This document shows, piece after piece, positions 43,058 to 51,018 of a stretch of DNA of 64,000 nucleotides. The stretch's first letter is position 1. Every line of letters begins with the position of its first letter. The notes beneath the pieces were generated by a model. That model searched no databases. It saw nothing but the letters and a program-made list of their open reading frames with translations, and was not told where the DNA came from. The translations under genes and the position numbers were made by a program. The DNA comes from Aeromonas rivipollensis (GTDB lineage Bacteria; Pseudomonadota; Gammaproteobacteria; Enterobacterales; Aeromonadaceae): the NCBI RefSeq assembly GCF_037811135.1, contig NZ_CP149130.1, positions 4,173,501 through 4,237,500 of the forward strand, written 5' to 3'.

Positions 43058-44110
43058 ATGAGTCAACACAAGAAGATCCCCCTGCTGGCAGCCCTGCTGC
43101 TGGCCCTGCTCGGCATGCTGTTTGCCGCCTACTGGTATCTGCACGGCCGCCATTTCGAGAGCACCGACAACGCCTATCTGCAGAGCGAGGTGACCGGCAT
43201 AGGCTCCAAGCTGCCCGGCTATATCAGCGAGGTGCTGGTGACCGACAACCAGGAGGTCAAGGCCGGCCAGCTCATCGCCAGACTGGACGACAGGGAGTAC
43301 AGAACCCGGGTGCTCGAGGCCGAGGCCGATCTGCACCTCAATCAGGCGACGGCAGAGAACCTGGCCGCCACCCGTACCCAGCAGCTGAGCCTGATCCGTC
43401 AGGCCGAGGCCAGGGTCACCTCGGCCAATGCCGAGCAGGTGCGGGCCCAGCAGCAGGTGCGCCGGGTCAGCCAGCTCAATCAGCGCAACTACAGCTCCCA
43501 GGACAGTCTGGACGAGGTGCGCGCCGGTCTGCAGGTCAATCAGGCCCAGGAGCAGGAGGCCAGAGCCGCCCTGCAGGCCGCTCGCGAGCGCCTGCTGGTG
43601 CTGGACGCCGAAGCCAAGCAGAACCAGGCCAGACTGGCACTGAGTGAAGCCCAGCTCGAACAGGCCAGGCTGGAGCTCGGCTACACAGAGCTGCGGGCCC
43701 CGGCGGACGGCATCATCGGCAAGCGCAGCCTGCGGGAAGGGCTCTATGTGCAGTCCGGCATGCAGGTGGCCAGCCTGGTACCGCTGCAACAGGTGTGGGT
43801 CGAGGCGAACTTCAAAGAGACCCAGTTGCAGCACATGCAACCGGGTCAGCGGGTGGAGGTGATCCTGGATGCCTATCCGGATCAGCCGGTCGAGGGGATC
43901 ATCGACAGCCTGGCCCCCGCCACCGGCGCCAAGTTCGCACTGCTGCCGCCGGAGAACGCTACCGGCAACTTCACCAAGATAGTGCAGCGGGTGCCGGTCA
44001 AGATCCGCATCCCCGAGCCGGGCGTACTGGCAGGCAAGTTGCGTCCTGGTCTCTCCAGCGAGGTGATTGTCGATACCCGCACCCCTGATCCCGTAGTCGC
44101 CGCCAACTGA
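43058..44110 (+). CDS. EmrA/HlyD-type membrane fusion protein
   Basis: 350 residues: N-terminal membrane helix (about 8-26), biotinyl-lipoyl halves (TDNAYLQSEVTGIGSKLPGYI and ELRAPADGIIGKRSL), a long alpha-helical hairpin (about 85-190) and a C-terminal beta domain. Links the MFS pump to an outer-membrane channel. Its stop overlaps the emrB-like start (TGATG). Confidence 0.93.
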   Translation: MSQHKKIPLLAALLLALLGMLFAAYWYLHGRHFESTDNAYLQSEVTGIGSKLPGYISEVLVTDNQEVKAGQLIARLDDREYRTRVLEAEADLHLNQATAENLAATRTQQLSLIRQAEARVTSANAEQVRAQQQVRRVSQLNQRNYSSQDSLDEVRAGLQVNQAQEQEARAALQAARERLLVLDAEAKQNQARLALSEAQLEQARLELGYTELRAPADGIIGKRSLREGLYVQSGMQVASLVPLQQVWVEANFKETQLQHMQPGQRVEVILDAYPDQPVEGIIDSLAPATGAKFALLPPENATGNFTKIVQRVPVKIRIPEPGVLAGKLRPGLSSEVIVDTRTPDPVVAAN

Positions 44111-45663
44111 TGGAACCCATTCCACGTCGCAACTGGATCGCGGTCATGGGGGGCCTCATCGGCGCCTTCATGGCCATACTCGACATCCAGATCACCAACG
44201 CCTCCCTGAAGGACATTCAGGGGGCCCTCTCGGCCACCCTGAGCGAGAGCTCCTGGATCTCCACCTCCTACCTGGTGGCGGAGATGATCGCCATCCCCCT
44301 CAGCGGCTGGCTGAGCCGAGGGCTGAGCGTGCGCCGCTACCTGCTGTGGACCACGGGGGCCTTCATCGTCGCCTCCGTGCTCTGCTCGTTCAGCTGGAAC
44401 CTCACCAGCATGATCGTCTTCCGGGCATTGCAGGGCTTCACCGGCGGGGCCCTGATCCCCATGGCCTTCTCCCTCATCGTCAGCCTGCTGCCGCTGCACA
44501 AGCGGGCCACCGGCATGGCGCTGTTCGGCCTCTGTGCCACCTTCGCCCCTGCCATAGGCCCGACGCTCGGGGGATGGCTGACGGAGCAGCTCTCCTGGCA
44601 CTACATCTTCTACCTGAACGTGCCCCCCGGCCTGCTGGTGATGGCCATGCTGGCCCACGGTCTGGACAGGAAGCCGGTGGACTGGGAGGTGATAAAACGG
44701 GTGGATCTGGTCGGCATCATCACCATGGCGGTGGGGCTGGGTCTGCTGGAGGTGGTGCTGGAGGAGGGCAACAGAGAGGACTGGTTCGGCTCCAGCTTCA
44801 TAGTGCGGCTCACCGTCATCTCTGTGGTGGCCCTGGTGTTCTTCGTCATCAGCCAGCTGCTGCGCCGCCATCCCCTGGTCAATCTGCGGCTGCTGCACAG
44901 CCCGCGTTTCGCCCTGGCCTGCTTCGCCTACCTGGTGCTCGGCATGGCGCTGATGGGGTCCATCTATGTGCTGCCGCTCTACATGGCGCAGATCCACAAC
45001 TACAACGCCCTGGAGATAGGCGAGGTGCTGATGTGGATGGGCCTGCCCCAGTTGCTGGTGCTGCCCCTGGTGCCCAGGCTGGTCACCCGGATAGATCCGC
45101 GCTACCTGGTGAGCTTCGGCTTCCTGGTGTTTGCCATCAGCTGTTTCATGAACGTCAACATGAGCGCCGACTACGCCGGCCCCCAGCTGATCCAGTCGCT
45201 GATAGTGCGGGCCCTGGGCCAGCCCTTCATCATGGTGCCGCTCTCCCTGGTGGCGACCGCCAGCCTGACCCCGGAGGAGATCCCCTCCTCCTCCACCCTG
45301 CTCAACGTGCTGCGCAACCTGGGTGGGGCCTTCGGCATCGCCATCATAGCCACCCTGATCGACAACGACACCCGCATCCATGCCAGCCAGATAGGCAGTA
45401 CCCTGGCCGCCACCAGCATAGAGGGGCAAAGCTACCTGCTGCAGCTGGCCCAGACCATGATGGCCCAGGGCTCGGATCCCGCGCTGGCCCAGCAGCAGGC
45501 CAGGGCCATGCTGTCCAATACCATCAACCGGGAGGCCGCCATCATGGCCTACAACCAGGTGTTCTACGTGATGGGTATCTTCCTGCTCATCGCCAGCGCC
45601 CTGATGCTGCTGCTCAGGCAACCGGCCCCCAGGGCCGCGGACGCCGAGCCGCTGGAGGCGTAA
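44110..45663 (+). CDS. EmrB/QacA-type MFS drug exporter (DHA2 family)
   Basis: 517 residues, 14 predicted membrane helices. Motif D1 region LDIQITNASLKDIQGALSAT, motif A GWLSRGLSVRRYL, motif C near GLCATFAPAIGPTLGGWL. Exports toxic hydrophobic compounds with EmrA. Start overlaps the emrA-like stop. Confidence 0.93.
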   Translation: MEPIPRRNWIAVMGGLIGAFMAILDIQITNASLKDIQGALSATLSESSWISTSYLVAEMIAIPLSGWLSRGLSVRRYLLWTTGAFIVASVLCSFSWNLTSMIVFRALQGFTGGALIPMAFSLIVSLLPLHKRATGMALFGLCATFAPAIGPTLGGWLTEQLSWHYIFYLNVPPGLLVMAMLAHGLDRKPVDWEVIKRVDLVGIITMAVGLGLLEVVLEEGNREDWFGSSFIVRLTVISVVALVFFVISQLLRRHPLVNLRLLHSPRFALACFAYLVLGMALMGSIYVLPLYMAQIHNYNALEIGEVLMWMGLPQLLVLPLVPRLVTRIDPRYLVSFGFLVFAISCFMNVNMSADYAGPQLIQSLIVRALGQPFIMVPLSLVATASLTPEEIPSSSTLLNVLRNLGGAFGIAIIATLIDNDTRIHASQIGSTLAATSIEGQSYLLQLAQTMMAQGSDPALAQQQARAMLSNTINREAAIMAYNQVFYVMGIFLLIASALMLLLRQPAPRAADAEPLEA

Positions 45664-45675
45664 GCCAGAAATCAG

Positions 45676-45698
45676 AAACGGGCCGCTAGGCCCGTTTT
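45676..45698. terminator. Terminator between emrB-like and yhhN genes
   Basis: AAACGGGCC-GCTA-GGCCCGTTTTCTT between convergent genes; stronger T-tract on the plus strand. Confidence 0.82.
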
Positions 45699-45719
45699 CT
45701 TATGGTCCACGAAGCCTGC

Positions 45720-46346
45720 TTATCCCGCCAGAGAGGCGGCGATCAGGAACTGGGCGGCGAAGTAGCTGCTCATGATCCAGGCCGTGGCATGGGGGAAGGG
45801 GCGGCGGAAGCGGTCAAGGGCCAGCATGCTGTCGGAGAAGAGGAACATCAGCGCCCCCACCAGGGCCGCAGCAGAACCTGCCGTAAGAGAGGCGTGCCAG
45901 GCGCCGGCGGCGACCCAGGCCATGGCGATGATCACCAGCATGTAGCAGAAGACGGGGATCTTCATCTCCCCGAGCTTGCCCCACAGCAGGCCGAACACCA
46001 TGCCGGCCACCAGCAACAGCAGCAGACCATCCACCAGCTTGAGCACCAGGGGGCCCTGGGCGAAACCGACTATGTAGCAGAGGTGCGCGACAAAAAATGC
46101 CGCCAATCCCTGGATGAAGCGATCCCGTGGCAGCATCAGCAGCACGTCCCCGGCCAGCGACAGGCAGAGGCCGAGCAGGATCCAGGCGTGGGAACCGTTG
46201 TGGTCATCGCTCTGGTAGCCAAAGGCCAGGGCGATGATGAACAGCATGGTCAGCGGTTTGCTGATGTAGAACTGACGGGAGTCTGAGCCATAAGCCGCGC
46301 GGATATGCCACCAGCCAGATGCGATGATCAAGAAACTCAATAACAT
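45720..46346 (-). CDS. YhhN-family membrane protein (lysoplasmalogenase-like)
   Basis: 208 residues, eight membrane helices with the family motifs KPLTMLFIIALAF, LCLSLAGDVLLMLP, GLAAFFVAHLCYI and LFLFSDSMLALDRF. Animal TMEM86 and some bacterial homologues cleave lysoplasmalogen vinyl-ether bonds; the substrate in this organism is unknown. Confidence 0.85.
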   Translation of the reverse strand: MLLSFLIIASGWWHIRAAYGSDSRQFYISKPLTMLFIIALAFGYQSDDHNGSHAWILLGLCLSLAGDVLLMLPRDRFIQGLAAFFVAHLCYIVGFAQGPLVLKLVDGLLLLLVAGMVFGLLWGKLGEMKIPVFCYMLVIIAMAWVAAGAWHASLTAGSAAALVGALMFLFSDSMLALDRFRRPFPHATAWIMSSYFAAQFLIAASLAG

Positions 46347-46518
46347 GCCCTGCTCCTCACCGATTGCTCGCGGTCACACGGCAACCTCTTTAGTGCCCGC
46401 AAGAGTAGCAAATTCCCCCGCCCAGTGGCAGGGGGTGAAGCAGATGACACCCTACACCTAAAGTCTAATTGCCCCCTGCTCGCCGCTCGGGCATAAGAGA
46501 CAGCTCTGGAAGATCACC

Positions 46519-46677
46519 ATGGAAGACGCAATGACCAACTACCTGCCCGCCATCGACATCATGATGTGCCACCTGGGGATCAGCTTCGAACAAGCCTGTG
46601 AACAGCTTGGTCTGAGCCCGCAGGAGCAACAGACTCTGGATCAGCTGCAAAAGCAGAAGCAGACCCAGTCAAACTAG
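46519..46677 (+). CDS. Small hypothetical protein (52 aa)
   Basis: Starts MEDAMTNYLPAIDIMMCHLG with GGAAGA upstream; ends QKQKQTQSN. The core ISFEQACEQLGLSPQEQQTL looks like a compact helical domain. No family recognised. Its central 83 bp recur almost unchanged 136 bp downstream. Confidence 0.6.
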   Translation: MEDAMTNYLPAIDIMMCHLGISFEQACEQLGLSPQEQQTLDQLQKQKQTQSN

Positions 46678-46776
46678 CCCTCCCGGCATGGCCATCATGA
46701 CGTGCCACCTGGGGATCAGCTTCGAACAAGCCTGTGAACAGCTTGGTCTGAACCCGCAGGAACAACAGACGCTGGG
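46558..46776 (+). repeat. Recent tandem duplication inside the 52-codon gene
   Basis: 46558-46640 and 46694-46776 (136 bp offset) differ at only about five of 83 positions; the reading frame is kept through HLGISFEQACEQLGL. Confidence 0.93.
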
Positions 46777-46807
46777 ATTGACGGAAGAGATCCCGCCCAG
46801 GTATTGA
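46688..46807 (+). CDS. 39-codon partial copy of the small hypothetical gene
   Basis: Reads MAIMTCHLGISFEQACEQLG...EEIPPRY with its own ATG ten bases after the first gene's stop. The N-terminal 14 codons and the Gln-rich tail of the parent are missing. A strong terminator (46807-46835) follows directly. May be a functional paralogue or a fragment. Confidence 0.4.
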   Translation: MAIMTCHLGISFEQACEQLGLNPQEQQTLGLTEEIPPRY

Positions 46808-46835
46808 AAACGGCGCCATCGAGGCGCCGTTTTTA
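46807..46835 (+). terminator. Terminator after the duplicated small genes
   Basis: AAAACGGCGCC-ATCGA-GGCGCCGTTTTTATT: 9-10 bp stem with T-tract on plus and A-tract on the other side, so it can also end the convergent TRAP transcript. Confidence 0.85.
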
Positions 46836-46845
46836 TTGGGGGTGT

Positions 46846-49398
46846 CTATGAGCGGGTGACCCGTCGCCGTTGCAGCCAGACCACCAGCGCAAACAGCAGG
46901 AAGCCCGGGATCCACATCAGCTCCTTGTGCCAGCGCTCGGTAGGCGCCTTGACGGAGAGGATCTCCTGGTCAAACTCCATGCCGGCCGCCGCGGCCGGAC
47001 TGCCGAAGGTGACGTTGTCGATCAGGGTCTTGCCGTCCTGCTCGTACAGGGCCAGCCCCAGGCTGGCCAATCGCTCTTCGCCATCGGCACCGGCCGGTAC
47101 CGCCAGCAGCACTGTGGATTGACGCAGCTTGCCCACTGCATCCTCCCCCTGGATCCGCAGTCGCAGGGTGCTCTCCGCTTCCACCTCGCCCAGGGTCTGG
47201 GCCAGCTGGGCGGGGGGCGTCTCACTATAGGGATCGTGCACTATGTCCATCCAGAAACCGGGACGGAACAGGGTGAAAGCCACCAGCAACAGCAGCACAT
47301 TCTCGTACCAGCGGCTCTTCACCAGGAACCAGCCCTGGGTGGCGGCGGCGAAGATCAGCATGGCGACCGTGGCCACCACGAAGATCAGCACCCCGTGGGC
47401 GAAGTCCACATCGATCAGCAGCAGATCAGTGTTGAAGATGAACAGGAAGGGCAGCGCCGCGGTGCGCAGGCTGTAGTAGAAAGCGGTGATCCCGGTCTTG
47501 ATGGGATCCCCCTTGGAGACGGCGGCCGCCGCGAACGAGGCCAGCCCCACCGGCGGGGTCACGTCCGCCATGATGCCGAAATAGAACACGAACAGGTGCA
47601 CGGCGATGAGCGGCACTATGAGGCCGTTCTGCTGCCCCAGCGTCACCACCACCGGCGCCAGCAGGCTGGAGACCACTATGTAGTTGGCGGTGGTGGGCAG
47701 CCCCATGCCGAGGATCAGACTCAGCAGGGCGGTGAGGATCAACATCAGCAGCAGGTTGCCCATGGAGAGCATCTCCACCAGATCCGCCAGCACCAGGCCG
47801 ACCCCGGTCTGGGAGACGGCACCGACTATGATGCCGGCGGTGGCGGTGGCGATGCCGATGCCGATCATGTTGCGGGCACCGGCCACCAGGCCCTCCTTCA
47901 AGTCCACCAGACCGTCGCGGGCCGAGCCGTAGTCATGCTTGCCGTCGGTGCGCAGCCAGTTGAGCAGCGGCCGCTGGGTCAGCAGGATGATCACCAGCAT
48001 GACGGTGCCCCAGAAGGCCGACAGCCCGGGGGAGAGGCGCTCCACCATCAGGCACCACACCAGTACCACCACGGGCAGCAGGAAGTGCAGACCGGAGAGC
48101 AGCACGGCGCGGGTGTTGGGCAGCTCGGTGAGGGGCTGATCCGGATCCTCGGCGGGCAGCGGCGCATTGCTGGCCGCTATCTTCAGCAGCCCCAGATAGA
48201 CGGCCGCCAGCAACAGGGATATCCCCGGCAGGGCGTAGTCCCCCAGCGCAGGCTTGAGCCAGCCCAGACCATGGTAGACCGCCATCGACAGGCCGCTGAT
48301 GAGGGTGGCACCGAAGGCGAAGCCGGTCAGACGACGCAGCCAGGGCTTGGGTTGATGACCGCCGATGGGCTGCATGCCGAGCTTGAGCGCTTCCAGGTGG
48401 ACTATGTAGAGCAGCGCTATGTAGGAGATGGCCGCCGGCAGGAAGGCGTGCTTGATGATCTCCACGTAGGGAATGCCCACATACTCCACCATCAGGAAGG
48501 CCGCCGCCCCCATCACGGGGGGCATGATCTGGCCGTTGACCGAGGAGGCCACCTCGACCGCCCCCGCCTTCTCCTTGGAGAAGCCGACCCGCTTCATCAT
48601 GGGGATGGTGAAGGTGCCCGTGGTCACCACGTTGGCGATGGAGGAACCGGAGATGACCCCGGTCAGGGCCGAGGCCACCACGGCCGCCTTGGCCGGGCCA
48701 CCGCGCAGGTGGCCGAGCAGGCTGAAGGCGAGCTGGATGAAGTAGTGACCGGCACCGGCCCGCTCCAGCAGGGCGCCGAACAGCACGAACAGGAACACGA
48801 AGCTGGTGGAGACCCCGAGGGCGATGCCGAACACCCCCTCGGTGGTGATCCACTGGTGGTTCGCCAGGGCGGTGAAGCTCACCCCGCGGTGCGCCAGCAG
48901 CCCCGGCATCCAGGGGCCGGCCAGGCTGTAGGCGAGAAACACCAGGGCGATCACCGCCAGGGCCGGGCCCAGGGCGCGGCGGGTCGCCTCCAGCAGCAGC
49001 GGTATGCCGATGCAGGCGGTGACCAGATCGGCCGTGGTCAGGTTGCCGGGGCGCTGGGCCAGGGCCTCATACATGACGAACAGATAGGCGGCGGCACCGG
49101 CGGCGATCAGACCGAGGGCGATATCGCCGAGCGGCACCCTGTCTCTGGGGGAGCGCCGGAAGGCCGGGAACACCAGATAGGCCAGCAGCAGGGCGAAGGT
49201 CAGGTGAATGGCGCGGGTTTCGGTGTCATTGAGGACGCCAAATCCCAGCATGAAGGGCAGCGGAGAGGCGATCCAGAGCTGGAACAGGGACCAGGCCAGC
49301 GCCAGCCCGGTGATCAGCCAGCCCATGAGGCCGAGCGGCAGCCGGGCGCCCACGTCCTGGGCGATCAGTTCCTCGGTAGAGAGTTGTTTATCTTGCAT
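46846..49398 (-). CDS. TRAP transporter fused permease (DctQM type, TAXI-associated)
   Basis: 850 residues from MQDKQLSTEELIAQDVGARL; more upstream codons would be basic and lack a ribosome site. About 18-20 membrane helices: a small DctQ-like part then the DctM part with GSSIANVVTTGTFTIPMMKR, NGQIMPPVMGAAAFLMVEY, GMGLPTTANYIVVSSLLAP and MADVTPPVGLASFAAAAVS. A C-terminal soluble segment (about 740-830) precedes the last helix. Imports organic acids by Na+ gradient with the TAXI receptor. Confidence 0.92.
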   Translation of the reverse strand: MQDKQLSTEELIAQDVGARLPLGLMGWLITGLALAWSLFQLWIASPLPFMLGFGVLNDTETRAIHLTFALLLAYLVFPAFRRSPRDRVPLGDIALGLIAAGAAAYLFVMYEALAQRPGNLTTADLVTACIGIPLLLEATRRALGPALAVIALVFLAYSLAGPWMPGLLAHRGVSFTALANHQWITTEGVFGIALGVSTSFVFLFVLFGALLERAGAGHYFIQLAFSLLGHLRGGPAKAAVVASALTGVISGSSIANVVTTGTFTIPMMKRVGFSKEKAGAVEVASSVNGQIMPPVMGAAAFLMVEYVGIPYVEIIKHAFLPAAISYIALLYIVHLEALKLGMQPIGGHQPKPWLRRLTGFAFGATLISGLSMAVYHGLGWLKPALGDYALPGISLLLAAVYLGLLKIAASNAPLPAEDPDQPLTELPNTRAVLLSGLHFLLPVVVLVWCLMVERLSPGLSAFWGTVMLVIILLTQRPLLNWLRTDGKHDYGSARDGLVDLKEGLVAGARNMIGIGIATATAGIIVGAVSQTGVGLVLADLVEMLSMGNLLLMLILTALLSLILGMGLPTTANYIVVSSLLAPVVVTLGQQNGLIVPLIAVHLFVFYFGIMADVTPPVGLASFAAAAVSKGDPIKTGITAFYYSLRTAALPFLFIFNTDLLLIDVDFAHGVLIFVVATVAMLIFAAATQGWFLVKSRWYENVLLLLVAFTLFRPGFWMDIVHDPYSETPPAQLAQTLGEVEAESTLRLRIQGEDAVGKLRQSTVLLAVPAGADGEERLASLGLALYEQDGKTLIDNVTFGSPAAAAGMEFDQEILSVKAPTERWHKELMWIPGFLLFALVVWLQRRRVTRS

Positions 49399-49497
49399 AG
49401 GGGTTAACTTTTGCCTGCGAGTACAACGACACGACACCCGCTGCCGATGTGGCGGGCGGGTGTCGAAGAGAACGATGGAAGGCCGGCAGGCCTTCAA

Positions 49498-50469
49498 TCA
49501 GAGCCAGCCACGCTCTTTGTAGTAACGTGCGGCGCCTTCATGCAGGGGCGCGGAGAGACCCACCTTGATCATGTCGGCCTCTTTCAGATCTGCGAAGGCC
49601 GGGTGCAGACGCTTGAAACGATCCAGGTTGTCGAACACCGACTTGACCAGCTGGTAGACCACTTCAGGATCGGCCTTGGCACTGGTGGAGAGCACCGCCT
49701 TGCCACCGATGGACGGGGTCGGCTGGTCGCTGCCCTTGTAGATGCCGCCCGGGATCTCGGCCTTGGTGTAGTAGCTCTTCTCGGCCAGCAGCTTGTCGAT
49801 GTCGGCGCCGGTCACCGGCACCAGCACGGCGTCCGTGGTGGTGGAAGCTTCCTGGATGGCACCGTTCGGGTGGCCGACGAAGTAGCTCATGGCGTCGATG
49901 TTGTTGTCACCCAGGGCGGAGGCCTGCTCCGCTGGTTTCAGCTCGGAGACCAGGCCGAAGTCGCCCTTCTTCCAGCCCTTGACCGCCATGATCTCTTCCA
50001 TGGTGTCGCGCTGGCCGGAGCCCGGGTTGCCGATGTTGACGCGCTTGCCCTTCAGGTCGTCGAAGCTGGCGATCTTGGCGTCGCGGCGAGCCAGGATGGT
50101 GAACACCTCGCTCTGCAGGGAGAAGACGGCGCGCATGTCATCCATGGCCCCTTCGGCCTGGAAGGGGGGCAGCCCCTTCATCGCCTTGTACTGGTGGTCG
50201 GACTGCATGATGCCGAAGTTGAACTCACCGCTGCGGATGCCGTTGACGTTGGCCACGCCACCGCCACTGGCCGGCGCGTTGCACTTGATCTGGTGATCGG
50301 CGGCGCCGCGATTGAGGAAACGACAGATGGACTGGCCCGCCACGTAGTAGACGCCGGTCTGACCGCCGGTGCCTATGGTCACGAAGCGCTCCTGCGCTTG
50401 CACCGGACCACCGAAAGTAGCACCGACCAGAGCCGCCGACAGGGCGCACGCCAAGGATAATCCTTTCAT
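49498..50469 (-). CDS. TAXI-family TRAP solute-binding receptor
   Basis: 323 residues from MKGLSLACALSAALVGATFG (AAGGA eight bases upstream; two ATGs lie 9 and 18 bases before). Signal peptide ending VQAQ, then RFVTIGTGGQTGVYYVAGQSIC and ANVNGIRSGEFNFGIMQSDH, the TAXI signature. Periplasmic receptor for the adjacent fused permease; TAXI ligands reported elsewhere include glutamate and 2-oxoglutarate. Confidence 0.92.
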   Translation of the reverse strand: MKGLSLACALSAALVGATFGGPVQAQERFVTIGTGGQTGVYYVAGQSICRFLNRGAADHQIKCNAPASGGGVANVNGIRSGEFNFGIMQSDHQYKAMKGLPPFQAEGAMDDMRAVFSLQSEVFTILARRDAKIASFDDLKGKRVNIGNPGSGQRDTMEEIMAVKGWKKGDFGLVSELKPAEQASALGDNNIDAMSYFVGHPNGAIQEASTTTDAVLVPVTGADIDKLLAEKSYYTKAEIPGGIYKGSDQPTPSIGGKAVLSTSAKADPEVVYQLVKSVFDNLDRFKRLHPAFADLKEADMIKVGLSAPLHEGAARYYKERGWL

Positions 50470-51018
50470 GTTCTTCATCCTTTTCATTGATTTATCTCAC
50501 CCGATTCCCGGGTGAATATGAGACGGACCCACATCAAGACTGGGTCTGCCTATACAGCCTCGTACGAGGAAATGGTCGAGCGGCGAACGCCCTTCCAGAA
50601 GCCACCATCATCCTGCGGTGAGATAATCAGCGTCATGCCGACTGAGGGTGATTCGACCACAAAATAGCCGGATCAAAAGTTGTAACCCCTTGATTAGGCA
50701 CAGAGTGCCAACATAAATCAAACAAAATGGCAAAACGGTGGATTTAAATAGCGAGAAATTTGAACTGGATCATCAATTCATCGGTCGTGGATTAATTGGT
50801 TTTGTGTGCGCAGGCAGCGGGGGAAATGGAGGGGTGGATTCTTTTGTAGCCCTTGACTGGCAAGGGCTGCCATCTGGCTGAGGGCGGCCCGAGACAGGGT
50901 CAGGATAGGGATCAAGACACAGGCCGGCGGGTTGCCCTCGCCGGCCTGATCTCATCTGCGAATCGGCGCCATTCCTGGCGCCCGGATCGCGGTTCAGCAA
51001 CAAGCGGTTAACCCAGCC
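50470..51018. other. Intergenic region between the TAXI gene and ptrB
   Basis: 549 bp without a supported gene. It contains the TAXI/TRAP promoter (minus strand) and a strong GC stem (CAGGCCGGCG...CGCCGGCCTG, 50919-50947) downstream of ptrB that lacks a U-tract. An AT-rich stretch runs from 50690 to 50770. Confidence 0.5.

Noticed and set aside
46870..49407. 845-codon plus-strand frame opposite the TRAP permease
   Set aside because: Shadow frame with extreme Gln/Gly/His content; the permease is unambiguous.
50773..51003. 76-codon minus-strand frame after ptrB
   Set aside because: Pro/Arg/Ser-rich chance frame with no start signal.
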